This document shows, in pieces, positions 27,904 through 37,882 of a DNA stretch of 64,000 nt; position 1 is the first letter of the stretch; each line of letters opens with the position of its first letter. This DNA is from Flavivirga abyssicola (GTDB lineage: Bacteria > Bacteroidota > Bacteroidia > Flavobacteriales > Flavobacteriaceae), in assembly GCF_030540775.2 (NCBI RefSeq), contig NZ_CP141266.1, forward strand, positions 461,501 through 525,500, given 5' to 3'. Both the position numbers and the translations under genes were made by a program. The notes below the pieces were generated by a model. That model saw only the letters and a program-made list of their open reading frames with translations. It was not told where the DNA came from and searched no databases.

Positions 27904-30900
27904 TTAGTTATTATCGCATTCGCTTTTGCTGGTTTTGGCGATATACTTTCCAGGAGTCACACCAAACTTTTCTTTAAAGACTTTGGTAAAGTGTGTACGG
28001 CTTTTAAATCCCGTCATTTCAAAAGCTTCGTTAACGGATAATCGTTTTTGAGCTAAGAAATTTGCAGCTTTTTTTAATCTGTAATTTTTTAATAGTTCAA
28101 ATGGCGTTTGGTTTGTCAAAACCTTAACTTTTTGATAAAAATGTGTGCGGTTTAAGTATAGTTCTTTTGCTAGATGATTGAGATCTAAATCTTGATTATC
28201 TAGGTGTTCCTCCATTAAGCTGTACAATTTTTCCAAAAAGGCATTATCATTCCTATTATTTTTATTGTTTTCTCTGGTTAGCGGGATACCAACTTGATAA
28301 CGTTCTCTTAATTGTTTACGATTTCTAAGCAATGCTTCAACGTTTGTTACTAAACGCTGTATATTAAATGGTTTTTTGATATATGCGTCTGCTCCATCGC
28401 GAATCCCCTTAAGGTGATCTTCTATATTTGCCAATGCCGTAAGCAAAATAACCGGAATATGACTGGTTTTTAAATCCGATTTTATTTTAAGGCATAAATC
28501 CAAACCATTCATCTCTGGCATCTGAACATCACTTATCACTACATCTGGCCACTCCTTTTCGAAAGCTTCAAAACATTCATGGCCGTTTCTAAAACTCTTA
28601 ACTTTGAAAAACCCCGAAAGGATTTCTGAAACAAAAGTCCTCATTTCTGGATTGTCCTCAGCATAAAAAATCAATGTATCTGAAAACTCACCAGAAACTT
28701 CAACATTTGATATGGTATCTTTTTTAAATAAATGATTATCAATCTTCACCTCTTTTTCATCCGGCAAATTAATACTCTTATGCTTTTCCTCTTCCAAAAG
28801 TTCTTTAACTATTGGTAAACGAACATTTATGGTAGTACCTTCTTTTAATTGGCTTTCGGCATCTATAAAACCATAATGCATTTCGACCAATCTTTTGGAA
28901 AACGCAAGACCAATTCCCGAACCACTTCCCTGAATATTTTCTTTTTTATGCGACCTGTAAAATCGTTCAAAAATATGTTCTAGGTCAATGGCATCTATAC
29001 CCTTTCCTGTGTCAATTACTGATACAACTAAATCTTTATCATTCGTTTTATATACAACTTTAATTGTATCGTCTGTTTTAGTATATTTAAAGGCATTGCT
29101 TAAGAGATTATTAAAAATTTTTTCCAACTTATCTCTATCTGCAGATACCATTATTACTTTGTTCTCGCCTTCAACCTCTAACTTTTTATTATCATTTTTT
29201 GCCAACATATTAAAGTCTCCTATAAGCTCATCCATAAATGAGTTAAAGCTAAACCTAGTATAGTTCATTTTCAAGGCATTTGCATCGGTTTTCCTAAAAT
29301 CATGTACCTGCTCAATAAGCTGATGTATTTTTTTAGATTGTCTTTGCATTAAACCAAGTTTCTCACCAACATCTGGGTTACCCTTAAAACGCTCTAATAA
29401 TATATTCATAGGGCCTGAAATTAATGCTAATGGTGTTTTTATTTCATGAGAAATATTTGAAAAAAACGTTAATTTTGCCTCGTTTATTTCCTTAACATTG
29501 TTAATCTCCATCTGTTCGATTTCTACTTTATGATTTAAAGTCTGAATCTTCAAAATAACCCGAATAACCAAATAAATTAGCAGAAAGCCTAAAAGGGTAT
29601 ATAAAAAGTATGCCAAATGGGTATTCCATATAGATGGCATTATCTCTATTTTTAGTTTTTTTGATGATGTCCATTCATTTAACGAATTTGATGCCATAAC
29701 GGTTAATTCGTAATCGCCAGGCTGAAGTCCACTATAATAAATGGTTTTTTGACTTGATGGTAGTACAATCCAGTCGTTGTTTATCTGAGATAATTTATAC
29801 TTTATTAAATGGTTTTTGTCATTAGAAAAATGCAAACTTGTTAAATCTAATGAAAACACATTTTCATTATGCTTTAACTCGATTTTATCCAGTACTCCAA
29901 TACTTTTTTGCAATACAACCCTGCCATTTAATGTATCCCCCGGCATTATTTCCTTATCAAAAATCTTAAAGTTCTCAAATTGTAATTTTGGTAATTGCTC
30001 TTTAGTATTTACATCTTTAGGGTTAAAATAACAAAAGCCATCTAAACCTGATAATATCATGGTGCCATTATCTAATGTTTCACTTGCAAACCAAAAATCC
30101 TCGAAAGGCAAACCATCAGATTTGTTAAATTTTCTAAACTCATTAGTCTTGGTATCAAATTTATTTAAACCAATATTAGTAGGGATCCATAGATTAAAGT
30201 TTTCATCATATAGGATATTTTTAACCACATTATTAGACAATCCGTCCTTTTCAGTAAAGGGTATAAACCTAGGAATCGAATCACTATTAAGCACCTTGCA
30301 AATACCACTACCTTCTGTCCCTATCCATAAATCATCATTTGGCAATCTAATTATTGAAGACACAAAATTACTAGGTAATGAATGCTCATCTTTTTTATCA
30401 TTAACAAAGTTATGGATGATAAGTTCTTCAATGGGTGTATCTTTTTTGTTAGCTATTCTAAATAACCCATCTGTATCTGCGCCAATCCACATAAAGCCGT
30501 ATATGGAATCTGAGTATACCCGCCTTGGCAACTCTATTTTATTGTTTTTAAAAAAAGGATTGTCACTTAAATATTCAACGTTGGTAACGGTATTGCCTGC
30601 ATCTATTAAAACCTTATAGACTTGATCACTTCCAACAACCCAAACATTACCATATTTATCCTCAGAACATGAGCGTATCCTAGGCCCAGTTGTCTCACTT
30701 AGGTTATTAAGTTCAATCTTTTCATAGCCTCTATATCCTTTCCTTAATCTATACAGGTTAGATTCACCAGAAATGTATATCCAAGTATTCTTTCTAGAAT
30801 CTACAAATACACCACCAACATTTTGTTCTTTTTCGATAGGGAAGTTAAAAGGAAGCCGTTCAAATTTCTTGAGTACGCTGTTGAAAAGTGACAAACCACC

Positions 30901-32037
30901 ATAACTAGCAGATATAAAGGCGTGGTCTTTACCAAATGGGGCTATGTGAGTAACACTATTGGAACCGAGCCCAAAATCATAATCCATACTTACATTATAA
31001 CTTCCAAAAGGCCTCTCAACCATATCAAATTTATAGACACCTTCATTAAAAGTTGCATACCAGCAAATATTCTGAGATGTCAACATAAATCTACTTGAAC
31101 GTAATATTTTCAGGTTATCTTTAAAACCCCTAGCTTCTATTGGAAGTCCTTTCCTAATTATATCTATGTTGTCTATTTGAATAATGCCTTCGTTTAATTC
31201 TCCCAACCACAACTTGCCAGAATCATTTAGCATGATGCTATTAAACCTAAAATCCTGTAATGCCTCTTGATCTATTTCAAAATTATTAGGGTTAAGCGTG
31301 TTATTGTGCTTTACCAGTACTATCCCTCTTGAAATAGTTGCTAAAAAGGAATGGTTTGAAGCTTTTACAATGGCATTTGCATAAAGGACCTTGTCCTTTA
31401 ATATTTGCTTGAATTTCTTTTCAGAAAAATCGAAGAGTATTAGTCCCTTAGACGTTGCAAACACAAGTGCGTTTTTACCAAATGGCATGACATCGAAAAA
31501 AATCATATCATCTCCAAATTTTTCAACTGGTGGTAAATACCGCTTCAAAAAATTAGAATCTTTATCAAAAACCAATACACCATCGCCTTCTGTCAAACAA
31601 AATATATGATCTAAAAATTTGTTTCCAAAAATTTTTCTAATTACGGGGCCTTTAACCGCATTACCATTTTGTTTATTTGAATATATTTTTGTGAACTTTT
31701 CATTGATGAAGTTATATCCCGTTACACCTTCATCAGTTCCAATCCAAAGGTTATGGTTGTTATCCTCATAAAGCGACCTCACCCTATTACTGGTTAATAT
31801 TTCTTTATCAATTGTGTTTTTGAAGGTTTGAAAATTATATCCGTCAAACTTATTAAGTCCGTCATAAGTGCCAAACCACAAAAAGCCTCTAGAATCTTCA
31901 TACATTGTAGTAACGCCATTATGTGCTAAGCCCTCTGAAATTGTATATTTCTGGGAATATTTAATTATTTCATCTTGAGCAATAGCACTAATGCAATAAA
32001 AAAATGACAAAAAAACGATAAGAAACATTCTAGGCAT
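27904..32037 (-). CDS. Hybrid two-component system (HTCS) regulator of the PUL
   Basis: A 1377-residue one-protein sensor and transcription activator. The signal peptide covers about residues 1-20. Two periplasmic Reg_prop propellers (about 25-720; repeats such as FLWFGTYDGLNKFD, NLWIGTDEGV, DLWIGTEGSGI) and a Y_Y_Y domain (about 725-800) should bind oligosaccharide. A transmembrane helix lies at about 808-830. The histidine kinase has the phospho-acceptor H864 in FFSNISHEIKTPLALI, and its ATP lid is GSGSGIGLAF. The receiver domain has D1170 in VVISDVQMPEMNG. An AraC-type DNA-binding domain ends the protein (about 1270-1370, FKSRTHFTKVFKEKFGVTPG). It is the last gene of the operon led by the symporter, 38 bases after a sulfatase, so it is likely under feedback from its own locus. 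All signature residues appear intact. Confidence 0.95.
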   Translation of the reverse strand: MPRMFLIVFLSFFYCISAIAQDEIIKYSQKYTISEGLAHNGVTTMYEDSRGFLWFGTYDGLNKFDGYNFQTFKNTIDKEILTSNRVRSLYEDNNHNLWIGTDEGVTGYNFINEKFTKIYSNKQNGNAVKGPVIRKIFGNKFLDHIFCLTEGDGVLVFDKDSNFLKRYLPPVEKFGDDMIFFDVMPFGKNALVFATSKGLILFDFSEKKFKQILKDKVLYANAIVKASNHSFLATISRGIVLVKHNNTLNPNNFEIDQEALQDFRFNSIMLNDSGKLWLGELNEGIIQIDNIDIIRKGLPIEARGFKDNLKILRSSRFMLTSQNICWYATFNEGVYKFDMVERPFGSYNVSMDYDFGLGSNSVTHIAPFGKDHAFISASYGGLSLFNSVLKKFERLPFNFPIEKEQNVGGVFVDSRKNTWIYISGESNLYRLRKGYRGYEKIELNNLSETTGPRIRSCSEDKYGNVWVVGSDQVYKVLIDAGNTVTNVEYLSDNPFFKNNKIELPRRVYSDSIYGFMWIGADTDGLFRIANKKDTPIEELIIHNFVNDKKDEHSLPSNFVSSIIRLPNDDLWIGTEGSGICKVLNSDSIPRFIPFTEKDGLSNNVVKNILYDENFNLWIPTNIGLNKFDTKTNEFRKFNKSDGLPFEDFWFASETLDNGTMILSGLDGFCYFNPKDVNTKEQLPKLQFENFKIFDKEIMPGDTLNGRVVLQKSIGVLDKIELKHNENVFSLDLTSLHFSNDKNHLIKYKLSQINNDWIVLPSSQKTIYYSGLQPGDYELTVMASNSLNEWTSSKKLKIEIMPSIWNTHLAYFLYTLLGFLLIYLVIRVILKIQTLNHKVEIEQMEINNVKEINEAKLTFFSNISHEIKTPLALISGPMNILLERFKGNPDVGEKLGLMQRQSKKIHQLIEQVHDFRKTDANALKMNYTRFSFNSFMDELIGDFNMLAKNDNKKLEVEGENKVIMVSADRDKLEKIFNNLLSNAFKYTKTDDTIKVVYKTNDKDLVVSVIDTGKGIDAIDLEHIFERFYRSHKKENIQGSGSGIGLAFSKRLVEMHYGFIDAESQLKEGTTINVRLPIVKELLEEEKHKSINLPDEKEVKIDNHLFKKDTISNVEVSGEFSDTLIFYAEDNPEMRTFVSEILSGFFKVKSFRNGHECFEAFEKEWPDVVISDVQMPEMNGLDLCLKIKSDLKTSHIPVILLTALANIEDHLKGIRDGADAYIKKPFNIQRLVTNVEALLRNRKQLRERYQVGIPLTRENNKNNRNDNAFLEKLYSLMEEHLDNQDLDLNHLAKELYLNRTHFYQKVKVLTNQTPFELLKNYRLKKAANFLAQKRLSVNEAFEMTGFKSRTHFTKVFKEKFGVTPGKYIAKTSKSECDNN

Positions 32038-32074
32038 AAAACTCTCTATTCTTTAAAACTTAAACTAAGTTAAT

Positions 32075-33544
32075 TTATTTTTTTAAAAGACGCTCTTCCC
32101 AATCTTTTAAAACTTCCTCGTCTGTAGCTTCAGGCGAAAGCTCTGGTTTTTCATTTTTAAGAGATTTCACATAGTATTTATAAGATCCTCTCTTAGCTTT
32201 TTCAATAGTCGCATTATCTTCATGAATCATGTTCTTCTCAAAATCTACCAAATTTGTTTTTAAAGTTGTAAACAACTTAGATTTAATGTCTTTAAACTTT
32301 TCATCATTTGCTAAATTATTAAACTCCGAAGGGTCTTCATAGATATCATATAGCTCAATCTCCGGTTTTGTATCTGCCATAAATTGATTGTATGGTTCTC
32401 CTAATTCTCCTCTTTTATGCAATATTTTATATAATGCAAAAGCAGGGTATTGCAACTTTTTATAGCTACTTAATTGCATCCATGGTCTATCTGCCGTTCT
32501 ATTCCAAATTAGTTTATAACGGTTATCTCTAATACTTCTCATATCTTCGTGAGCATCACCAGCACGTTGGCGGAAACCATAAATATAGTCTCGTGTTTCT
32601 TTATCTTCTCCTAAAAACACTTTTCCATGCATATACTCTGGAACGTCTATACCTGCAATATCTAGTGATGTTGCTGCAACATCAATTAAACTAATAAGTG
32701 CATCGTTGGTTGTTCCTTTTTTTACATGTTTAGGGTATCTTACAATAAGTGGTATTTGTAACCCGCCTTCATATAGAAATTGTTTATCTCTTAAATGAGG
32801 ACGTCCATGATCTCCAAATAAAATAATGACCGTGTTCTCTAAATCCCCATCTTTTTCCAATTGATCTAAAATTCTTCCAACATGTCTATCGCATTCTTGA
32901 ACACTCTCAATGTATGCTGCCCAATCTGCTCGGATTATAGGATGATCTGGGTAACATTTTGGTATGGTGACTTTATCGGGGTCTACTGGGTTTATTGTAT
33001 CTTTTACAAACAATCTATGCGGATTATAAATTTGAACCTGTGCAAAAAATGGTTGTCCTTCTTTACGTTCTGTCCAATTAAATGCATCAAAAAGGTCTTC
33101 ATGTATAAAATTAAAATCTTGCTTCCCCTCTGTATTGAAGTCTTTAGAGTCACAATTTGTTACAAAATACCCTGCTTTCTGAAATAATTTTGTTATCGGC
33201 TGAATTCCTTTTGGGAGTTCTGTCATATTAGAAGTTCTATGGTCATGACTGTTCACCGCAGTAGGATACATTCCTGTTATTAAGGAAGAACGACTTGTGG
33301 AACAAATTGGAGCCGTTGAAAATGCATTGGTATATAAAACACCTTCTTTAGCGATCCTGTCCATATTTGGCGTTTTCACATCAGGATTTCCGTAACATGC
33401 TAACTCTCTGCCTAGGTCATCGCCATTAATCCAAAGGATATTTAATGGTGTTTCATTTAAACTTTTCTCTTTTGGCTTTCCACAATTGAAAAAACAAAAA
33501 ATAAATACTAGTAAAACCACTAGCTTGTTTATTACTAATCTCAT
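32075..33544 (-). CDS. S1_8-like sulfatase (CSTSR type), lipoprotein
   Basis: A sulfatase of 489 residues. MRLVINKLVVLLVFIFCFFN precedes Cys21, a lipoprotein signal. The metal block is ILWINGDDLGRELACYG. The maturation motif is C81-S-T-S-R, with Thr in place of Pro, followed by SSLITGMYPTAVNSHDHRT. The second metal site is ILFGDHGRPHLRDKQ. The layout parallels the sulfatase at 12516-14045 (HNHRS against HDHRT; both have a HKQF or DKQF loop and an EGG), so both belong to the sulfamidase-like group and may be distant paralogues. It ends 38 bases before the HTCS gene and begins 3 bases after the GH2 stop, so it is part of the symporter operon. Confidence 0.9.
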   Translation of the reverse strand: MRLVINKLVVLLVFIFCFFNCGKPKEKSLNETPLNILWINGDDLGRELACYGNPDVKTPNMDRIAKEGVLYTNAFSTAPICSTSRSSLITGMYPTAVNSHDHRTSNMTELPKGIQPITKLFQKAGYFVTNCDSKDFNTEGKQDFNFIHEDLFDAFNWTERKEGQPFFAQVQIYNPHRLFVKDTINPVDPDKVTIPKCYPDHPIIRADWAAYIESVQECDRHVGRILDQLEKDGDLENTVIILFGDHGRPHLRDKQFLYEGGLQIPLIVRYPKHVKKGTTNDALISLIDVAATSLDIAGIDVPEYMHGKVFLGEDKETRDYIYGFRQRAGDAHEDMRSIRDNRYKLIWNRTADRPWMQLSSYKKLQYPAFALYKILHKRGELGEPYNQFMADTKPEIELYDIYEDPSEFNNLANDEKFKDIKSKLFTTLKTNLVDFEKNMIHEDNATIEKAKRGSYKYYVKSLKNEKPELSPEATDEEVLKDWEERLLKK

Positions 33545-33546
33545 AA

Positions 33547-36120
33547 TTAAATTTTAGTTTTTTTTGATGCCCCATTTTTATTGATAGCAGCAACATATTC
33601 ACTATCCTTAGGCACAATTATCAAGCCTGGATTTACTTGTTCTATTTTAACGGTTTTACCTGAAACTAAAGTCACCTCATACCCTATTATCTTTTCAGGA
33701 ACCATTAATCTAATAGCTATATTGTTATCGCCTTTAACCGCTCCTAAAATTTGTAATGGTTCAGGAACTTGCCCTTCGGTAAGTGTAACATTAAATTCTT
33801 CTGACCATGGGCTATAGCCTTCTGAAAGTATTCTGCGTACTCGTCCGTAATAGGTGGTTTCATTTTTTAAATCCCTTACTCGTATCGCTCCCATTACTGG
33901 CGCACTTAATGTTTCATTGTACACGCCTGCTTTGGTACCATACGCTACCTCTAAGCCTTTATCGCCTTCTAAGCTTGTAACGCCTACCATAAAACTTCTA
34001 TCCAACGGTAACACTTTTCTCACTTCTGGGTTTTTAGCCTCTGGGAATGTGGGTAGCGGTAACTTCTCTCCTGTTAACACATTAAATCTGGACTCTGCTA
34101 CTGTATAACCATTATTAGAAATTAATGAGACTACTAGCAGTTTAAAATTTGAAGCAGTCCATTTTACGGTTCTCGTAATGGCTTCGCTATCTGGTTCTAT
34201 ATCTCCAAGTTTATAAATACTACCATCTAAAACCTTACCATGAGCATCTATAAGCTCGTAAACCCACGAATAGCCTCTAAGTGTAAATGATGGTAATTCC
34301 AATTTACCTCTAGGTTGGATGGTTATTTCTGCTTGTTGTTCTTTAATTTTAGCGTCAATAGATTTAACTGGTTGCTGGATTTTGGACATCTGATAGTAAA
34401 AGGTCTTCGGATTTCGCCATATATCAACAATACCCCAGTCTCTATTTTGACTTGCCGGTGTTTGCTTGTGATAACTACGGTAGTCATTAAATGTCCAATG
34501 CGCTGCACCAATCAGGTAAGGTTCTTTCCCAAGCTGTTCCCAAAGGGCGGTAAAATCTACCGTATGATTTAAAGATTCATCTCGATCCTGACCGAATTCA
34601 GTAAAAAATACAGGCATATCCGGAATGCTATCATGAATCATTTTTAGTTGTTTAACTTTAGCACCATCTTTACCGTATTTATTGGTAAAAAGAATGTCTA
34701 CACTTTTATTGTCTAAAAATTTAAATCCCTTAACAGGATTATTACCAAAGGCTTGATCGTGGATATTAGCATAAAAACGTGTTGGATCCAATTTTTTTGA
34801 AAGTGGACGCATGGCTCTAACGTAATCATCAGCTGCATGCCTTAATTCGTTTCCTGGAGACCATCCGATTATAGATGGGTGATTCCAATCGCGATGTACC
34901 ATTTCTGTAAATATTCTTCCTGGATATAGGGATTTCGCCTTTTCTGCATCTTCCTTATTATTCATTGGAGTCCGATACACTGTTTGCCAAATAGGAATTT
35001 CAGACCAAATCATGTACCCTACCTTATCGCAATAATCTAACAGGTCTGGAGCCGATGGGGCATGCATAATTCTAGAGAAATTTGCTCCAGAACGTTTCAT
35101 TTGATCAATATCTGCTTTTACTAAATGAAGGGGTTCTGTATTTCCATAAGCACGGTGATCGTGTACCCGATTATACCCAAATAAACGCACTTTTTCTCCA
35201 TTCAAGTACATGCCATCAGGTTGTATGTCTACATGCCTCAACCCAAAATGTTCCTTTAAAACAGCAACAGACTCACCTTTTAATAACAATTTTGTTTCTA
35301 AATGGTACAATTGCGGATCATCAAAATGCCACATTCTAGTTTGTTGTGTATTTAGAAAAATATCCGTTGCAAAAGTAGTTATGCCCTCTGCTTTTGCTTT
35401 TCCCGAAGCTAAAAACGCCACATCATCTAGTTCCTTAATAGTTCCAACTATTGTTATATTTTTTGCTTCACTCGAACTATTTTCTACAGTAATATATAAT
35501 TTAACATATCCTGTTTTGGTAATTACATCTAGTGTTGGTTCTATTTTTTGACGAACAATTCGTAGCTCATGGTGGGCTTCTAAATAAACATCCCTGTTAA
35601 TACCTCCCCATTGATACCAAGCTCCTAGCTTATGTTCATTGTTTACTTTTAATTTTATTGTTCCTGTTTCTCCAGCGGAAATATACTGACTAACATCAAA
35701 CTCAAAGGGGGTATAACCACCAACATGCTGTCCTAAATAATGATTATTTAGCCATACATCGGTAACATCATAAACAGCATCAAATTTTAAGAAAATACGT
35801 TTGCCATTCCACCTTTTTGGTACTGAAACTTCTTTTTGATACCACGCATCCCCTATATAATCGGCATATTCTGTAAATGTGTTCCAGCTAGCTGGTACTG
35901 GTAAAGTTTTCCAATTATTATGCTTTATTTGGGTACTATCGGCAAATTGCCAGTCGCCGTTTAAAGACATTCTGTTTGCTGAATTATTATACTCTAAGTT
36001 TGTATTACTTTTCGAACATCCTGCAAATGAATACGTCATTAACAAAACAATAATTATACTAGTTAATGATTTAATTTGTTCTTTAAACATGGTTTTAAGT
36101 TTCCTTATTATTTGTTCCAT
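33547..36120 (-). CDS. GH2 beta-galactosidase-like enzyme, lipoprotein
   Basis: An 857-residue GH2 enzyme predicted to release terminal beta-linked galactose. The ATG at 36120 overlaps the previous gene by 13 bases. A second ATG at 36090 removes the overlap and leaves a normal lipoprotein signal (SIIIVLLMTYSFAGCSK), so it is equally likely. The jelly-roll domain (DVWLNNHYLGQHVGGYTPFE), the Ig-like domain and the TIM barrel follow in order. The acid/base is E425 in WSPGNELRH, and the nucleophile is E508 in FFTEFGQDRD. After about residue 640 there are extra Ig/Fn3-like segments (TYYGRVRRILSEGYSPWSE). It is a tandem relative of the shorter GH2 upstream. Specificity (galactose against glucuronate) cannot be told from sequence. 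Confidence 0.9.
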   Translation of the reverse strand: MEQIIRKLKTMFKEQIKSLTSIIIVLLMTYSFAGCSKSNTNLEYNNSANRMSLNGDWQFADSTQIKHNNWKTLPVPASWNTFTEYADYIGDAWYQKEVSVPKRWNGKRIFLKFDAVYDVTDVWLNNHYLGQHVGGYTPFEFDVSQYISAGETGTIKLKVNNEHKLGAWYQWGGINRDVYLEAHHELRIVRQKIEPTLDVITKTGYVKLYITVENSSSEAKNITIVGTIKELDDVAFLASGKAKAEGITTFATDIFLNTQQTRMWHFDDPQLYHLETKLLLKGESVAVLKEHFGLRHVDIQPDGMYLNGEKVRLFGYNRVHDHRAYGNTEPLHLVKADIDQMKRSGANFSRIMHAPSAPDLLDYCDKVGYMIWSEIPIWQTVYRTPMNNKEDAEKAKSLYPGRIFTEMVHRDWNHPSIIGWSPGNELRHAADDYVRAMRPLSKKLDPTRFYANIHDQAFGNNPVKGFKFLDNKSVDILFTNKYGKDGAKVKQLKMIHDSIPDMPVFFTEFGQDRDESLNHTVDFTALWEQLGKEPYLIGAAHWTFNDYRSYHKQTPASQNRDWGIVDIWRNPKTFYYQMSKIQQPVKSIDAKIKEQQAEITIQPRGKLELPSFTLRGYSWVYELIDAHGKVLDGSIYKLGDIEPDSEAITRTVKWTASNFKLLVVSLISNNGYTVAESRFNVLTGEKLPLPTFPEAKNPEVRKVLPLDRSFMVGVTSLEGDKGLEVAYGTKAGVYNETLSAPVMGAIRVRDLKNETTYYGRVRRILSEGYSPWSEEFNVTLTEGQVPEPLQILGAVKGDNNIAIRLMVPEKIIGYEVTLVSGKTVKIEQVNPGLIIVPKDSEYVAAINKNGASKKTKI

Positions 36121-37829
36121 TTTTCATATACTTCTTTTAATTGATAGTAAGCTGCCTTTTTATTGCGATCCTTATCTACAATCCCCCATTCTCTATAACC
36201 TGATTTCGGGGTACCTTTATATTTACTTCTATAATCATTATAACTCCAAAGCGATACACCTGTAATAAATGGCAAATCCTTTAATTTTTCTATATACGCT
36301 ACCATTTCATCATTCAATCTAGCGTCTGATGCTGCTCCAATTTGTTTTCTTCCTATTTCAGAGATAAAAATAGGCTTGCCTGGAAATTTCTCATGTGTAA
36401 GTGTTGCAAGTTCCACAGCTTTACCATAGGTATTCATAGATATAAAATCTACTTTTTCATAGGGTTCTTTTCCTATTTCACCTTTTCTATAGGCCGTAAT
36501 TGTTACGTACGTTTTTAATCGCGTGGTATCCAACTCCTTTAAATAATCGAGCATGGAGTTAACGTAACCATATTGTGCTTTTGTTAATTCTTTATCTTTC
36601 CAAGCTAATTCTGGATCTCTTAATTCATTACCTACACTCCAAGCTACAACACTAGGATGATTAAAGTCTCTTTCAACCATATCTTTTAGCCATTTTTTTG
36701 TAACTGGATTATTTGGAAATGATTGTGGGTCATCTGCTCCCCAAACAGGAATTTCTTCAACCAATAAAAAACCAATACTATCACAAAATTTTAATATGTT
36801 TTTTGAAAGTGGTGCATGCATCAATCTTGAAAAATTACATCCCAGGGATTTAATGTCAAGCATATCCTTTTTAATTAAATGATCTGGTTCGGTGTTTCCA
36901 TAAATTGGATGATCATGAACCCGATTAATCCCATTCATTCGCACGGGCTTATTATTAAGATAAAATTGTTCTCCACGTACTTCAAATTTTCTAATACCAA
37001 ATTTATCTGAAGTCGTTTTATAAGCTTCCCCATTCACTTTAAGTTTACTGGAGATTTTATACAGGTTAGGGGTATCAAAATGCCAAAGCTTATAATCAGA
37101 ACGTTTTCTTTCAAACGAAACGTTTGCTATGGTAGTGGTTTTCCCTTCTATTTTAAAAAGCGTAGAGTCAATTAATACATTTTCAATTTCTGGTTTAAGA
37201 GTAACATGCACCTGTTTATTGCTATTATTTTGAACCTTATATTTTATATTAAAATTTACTTTATTGGTATCAAAATCAGGTACTGCTGTAATGTGTTGGT
37301 ATATTAAGCGTACATCTTTTTCTGCTTTTAGCGTTACGTCCCGACTTATACCTCCCCAAGGCCACCAGGCGCCTCTTTGATAGGTGTTATCTGCCATAAC
37401 GATAACTTTATTAGTCTTTTGGTAATCTACTTGGTCTGTAATATTAAATTCAAAAGGCAAGTACCCCCCAAAATGTTCTCCCAGCAAAGTTCCGTTTAAC
37501 CAAACTTTAGATGTTTGATATACCCCTTCAAATTTTAAAAGTATTTGGTTTCCATTCCAATTTCTGGGAATTTCAAACTCTTTTTGATAATAGCCTTTAC
37601 CTACATATTTTGAATAGCGTTTTCGGGTATCCCAATTTCCAGGTACAGCAATCGTATCCCATTTTGAAATATTATAACTGAAAAGCTCTTGTTCGTCTAT
37701 GTCGTTAGACGCTAAAAAATGCCAAATACCATTTAAGGGTAATGTATCACTATCTAATTTACGAGTAGAATTTTTGTTAATACATGACACCAATAACAAC
37801 GAAACAATTACAATCCCAAGTCCTTTCAT
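36108..37829 (-). CDS. GH2 enzyme, short three-domain type, lipoprotein
   Basis: A 573-residue GH2 enzyme with the lipoprotein signal MKGLGIVIVSLLLVSCINK. It has only the minimal three domains: jelly-roll (KVWLNGTLLGEHFGGYLPFE), Ig-like and TIM barrel. It lacks the C-terminal extensions of the other two GH2 enzymes here. The acid/base is E402 in WSVGNELRDPEL, and the nucleophile is E491 in FISEIGRKQ. This size is usual for beta-glucuronidase-like GH2 and for short exo-beta-galactosidases of marine PULs. It overlaps the downstream GH2 gene by 13 bases unless the later start of that gene is used. It follows GH97 by 53 bases. The two GH2 probably arose by duplication (shared phrases RVHDH, YGNTEP and LMHAP or IMHAP). 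Confidence 0.88.
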   Translation of the reverse strand: MKGLGIVIVSLLLVSCINKNSTRKLDSDTLPLNGIWHFLASNDIDEQELFSYNISKWDTIAVPGNWDTRKRYSKYVGKGYYQKEFEIPRNWNGNQILLKFEGVYQTSKVWLNGTLLGEHFGGYLPFEFNITDQVDYQKTNKVIVMADNTYQRGAWWPWGGISRDVTLKAEKDVRLIYQHITAVPDFDTNKVNFNIKYKVQNNSNKQVHVTLKPEIENVLIDSTLFKIEGKTTTIANVSFERKRSDYKLWHFDTPNLYKISSKLKVNGEAYKTTSDKFGIRKFEVRGEQFYLNNKPVRMNGINRVHDHPIYGNTEPDHLIKKDMLDIKSLGCNFSRLMHAPLSKNILKFCDSIGFLLVEEIPVWGADDPQSFPNNPVTKKWLKDMVERDFNHPSVVAWSVGNELRDPELAWKDKELTKAQYGYVNSMLDYLKELDTTRLKTYVTITAYRKGEIGKEPYEKVDFISMNTYGKAVELATLTHEKFPGKPIFISEIGRKQIGAASDARLNDEMVAYIEKLKDLPFITGVSLWSYNDYRSKYKGTPKSGYREWGIVDKDRNKKAAYYQLKEVYEKWNK

Positions 37830-37882
37830 TTAAATGGTCTTAAACATTACAAACACTTTTATATTTTGATTTAAACCATAAT

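Noticed and set aside
35210-35551. 113-codon plus-strand frame and other long antisense frames inside GH2, GH97 and the propeller genes
   Set aside because: They are shadows of well-supported genes on the other strand, without signals or domains.
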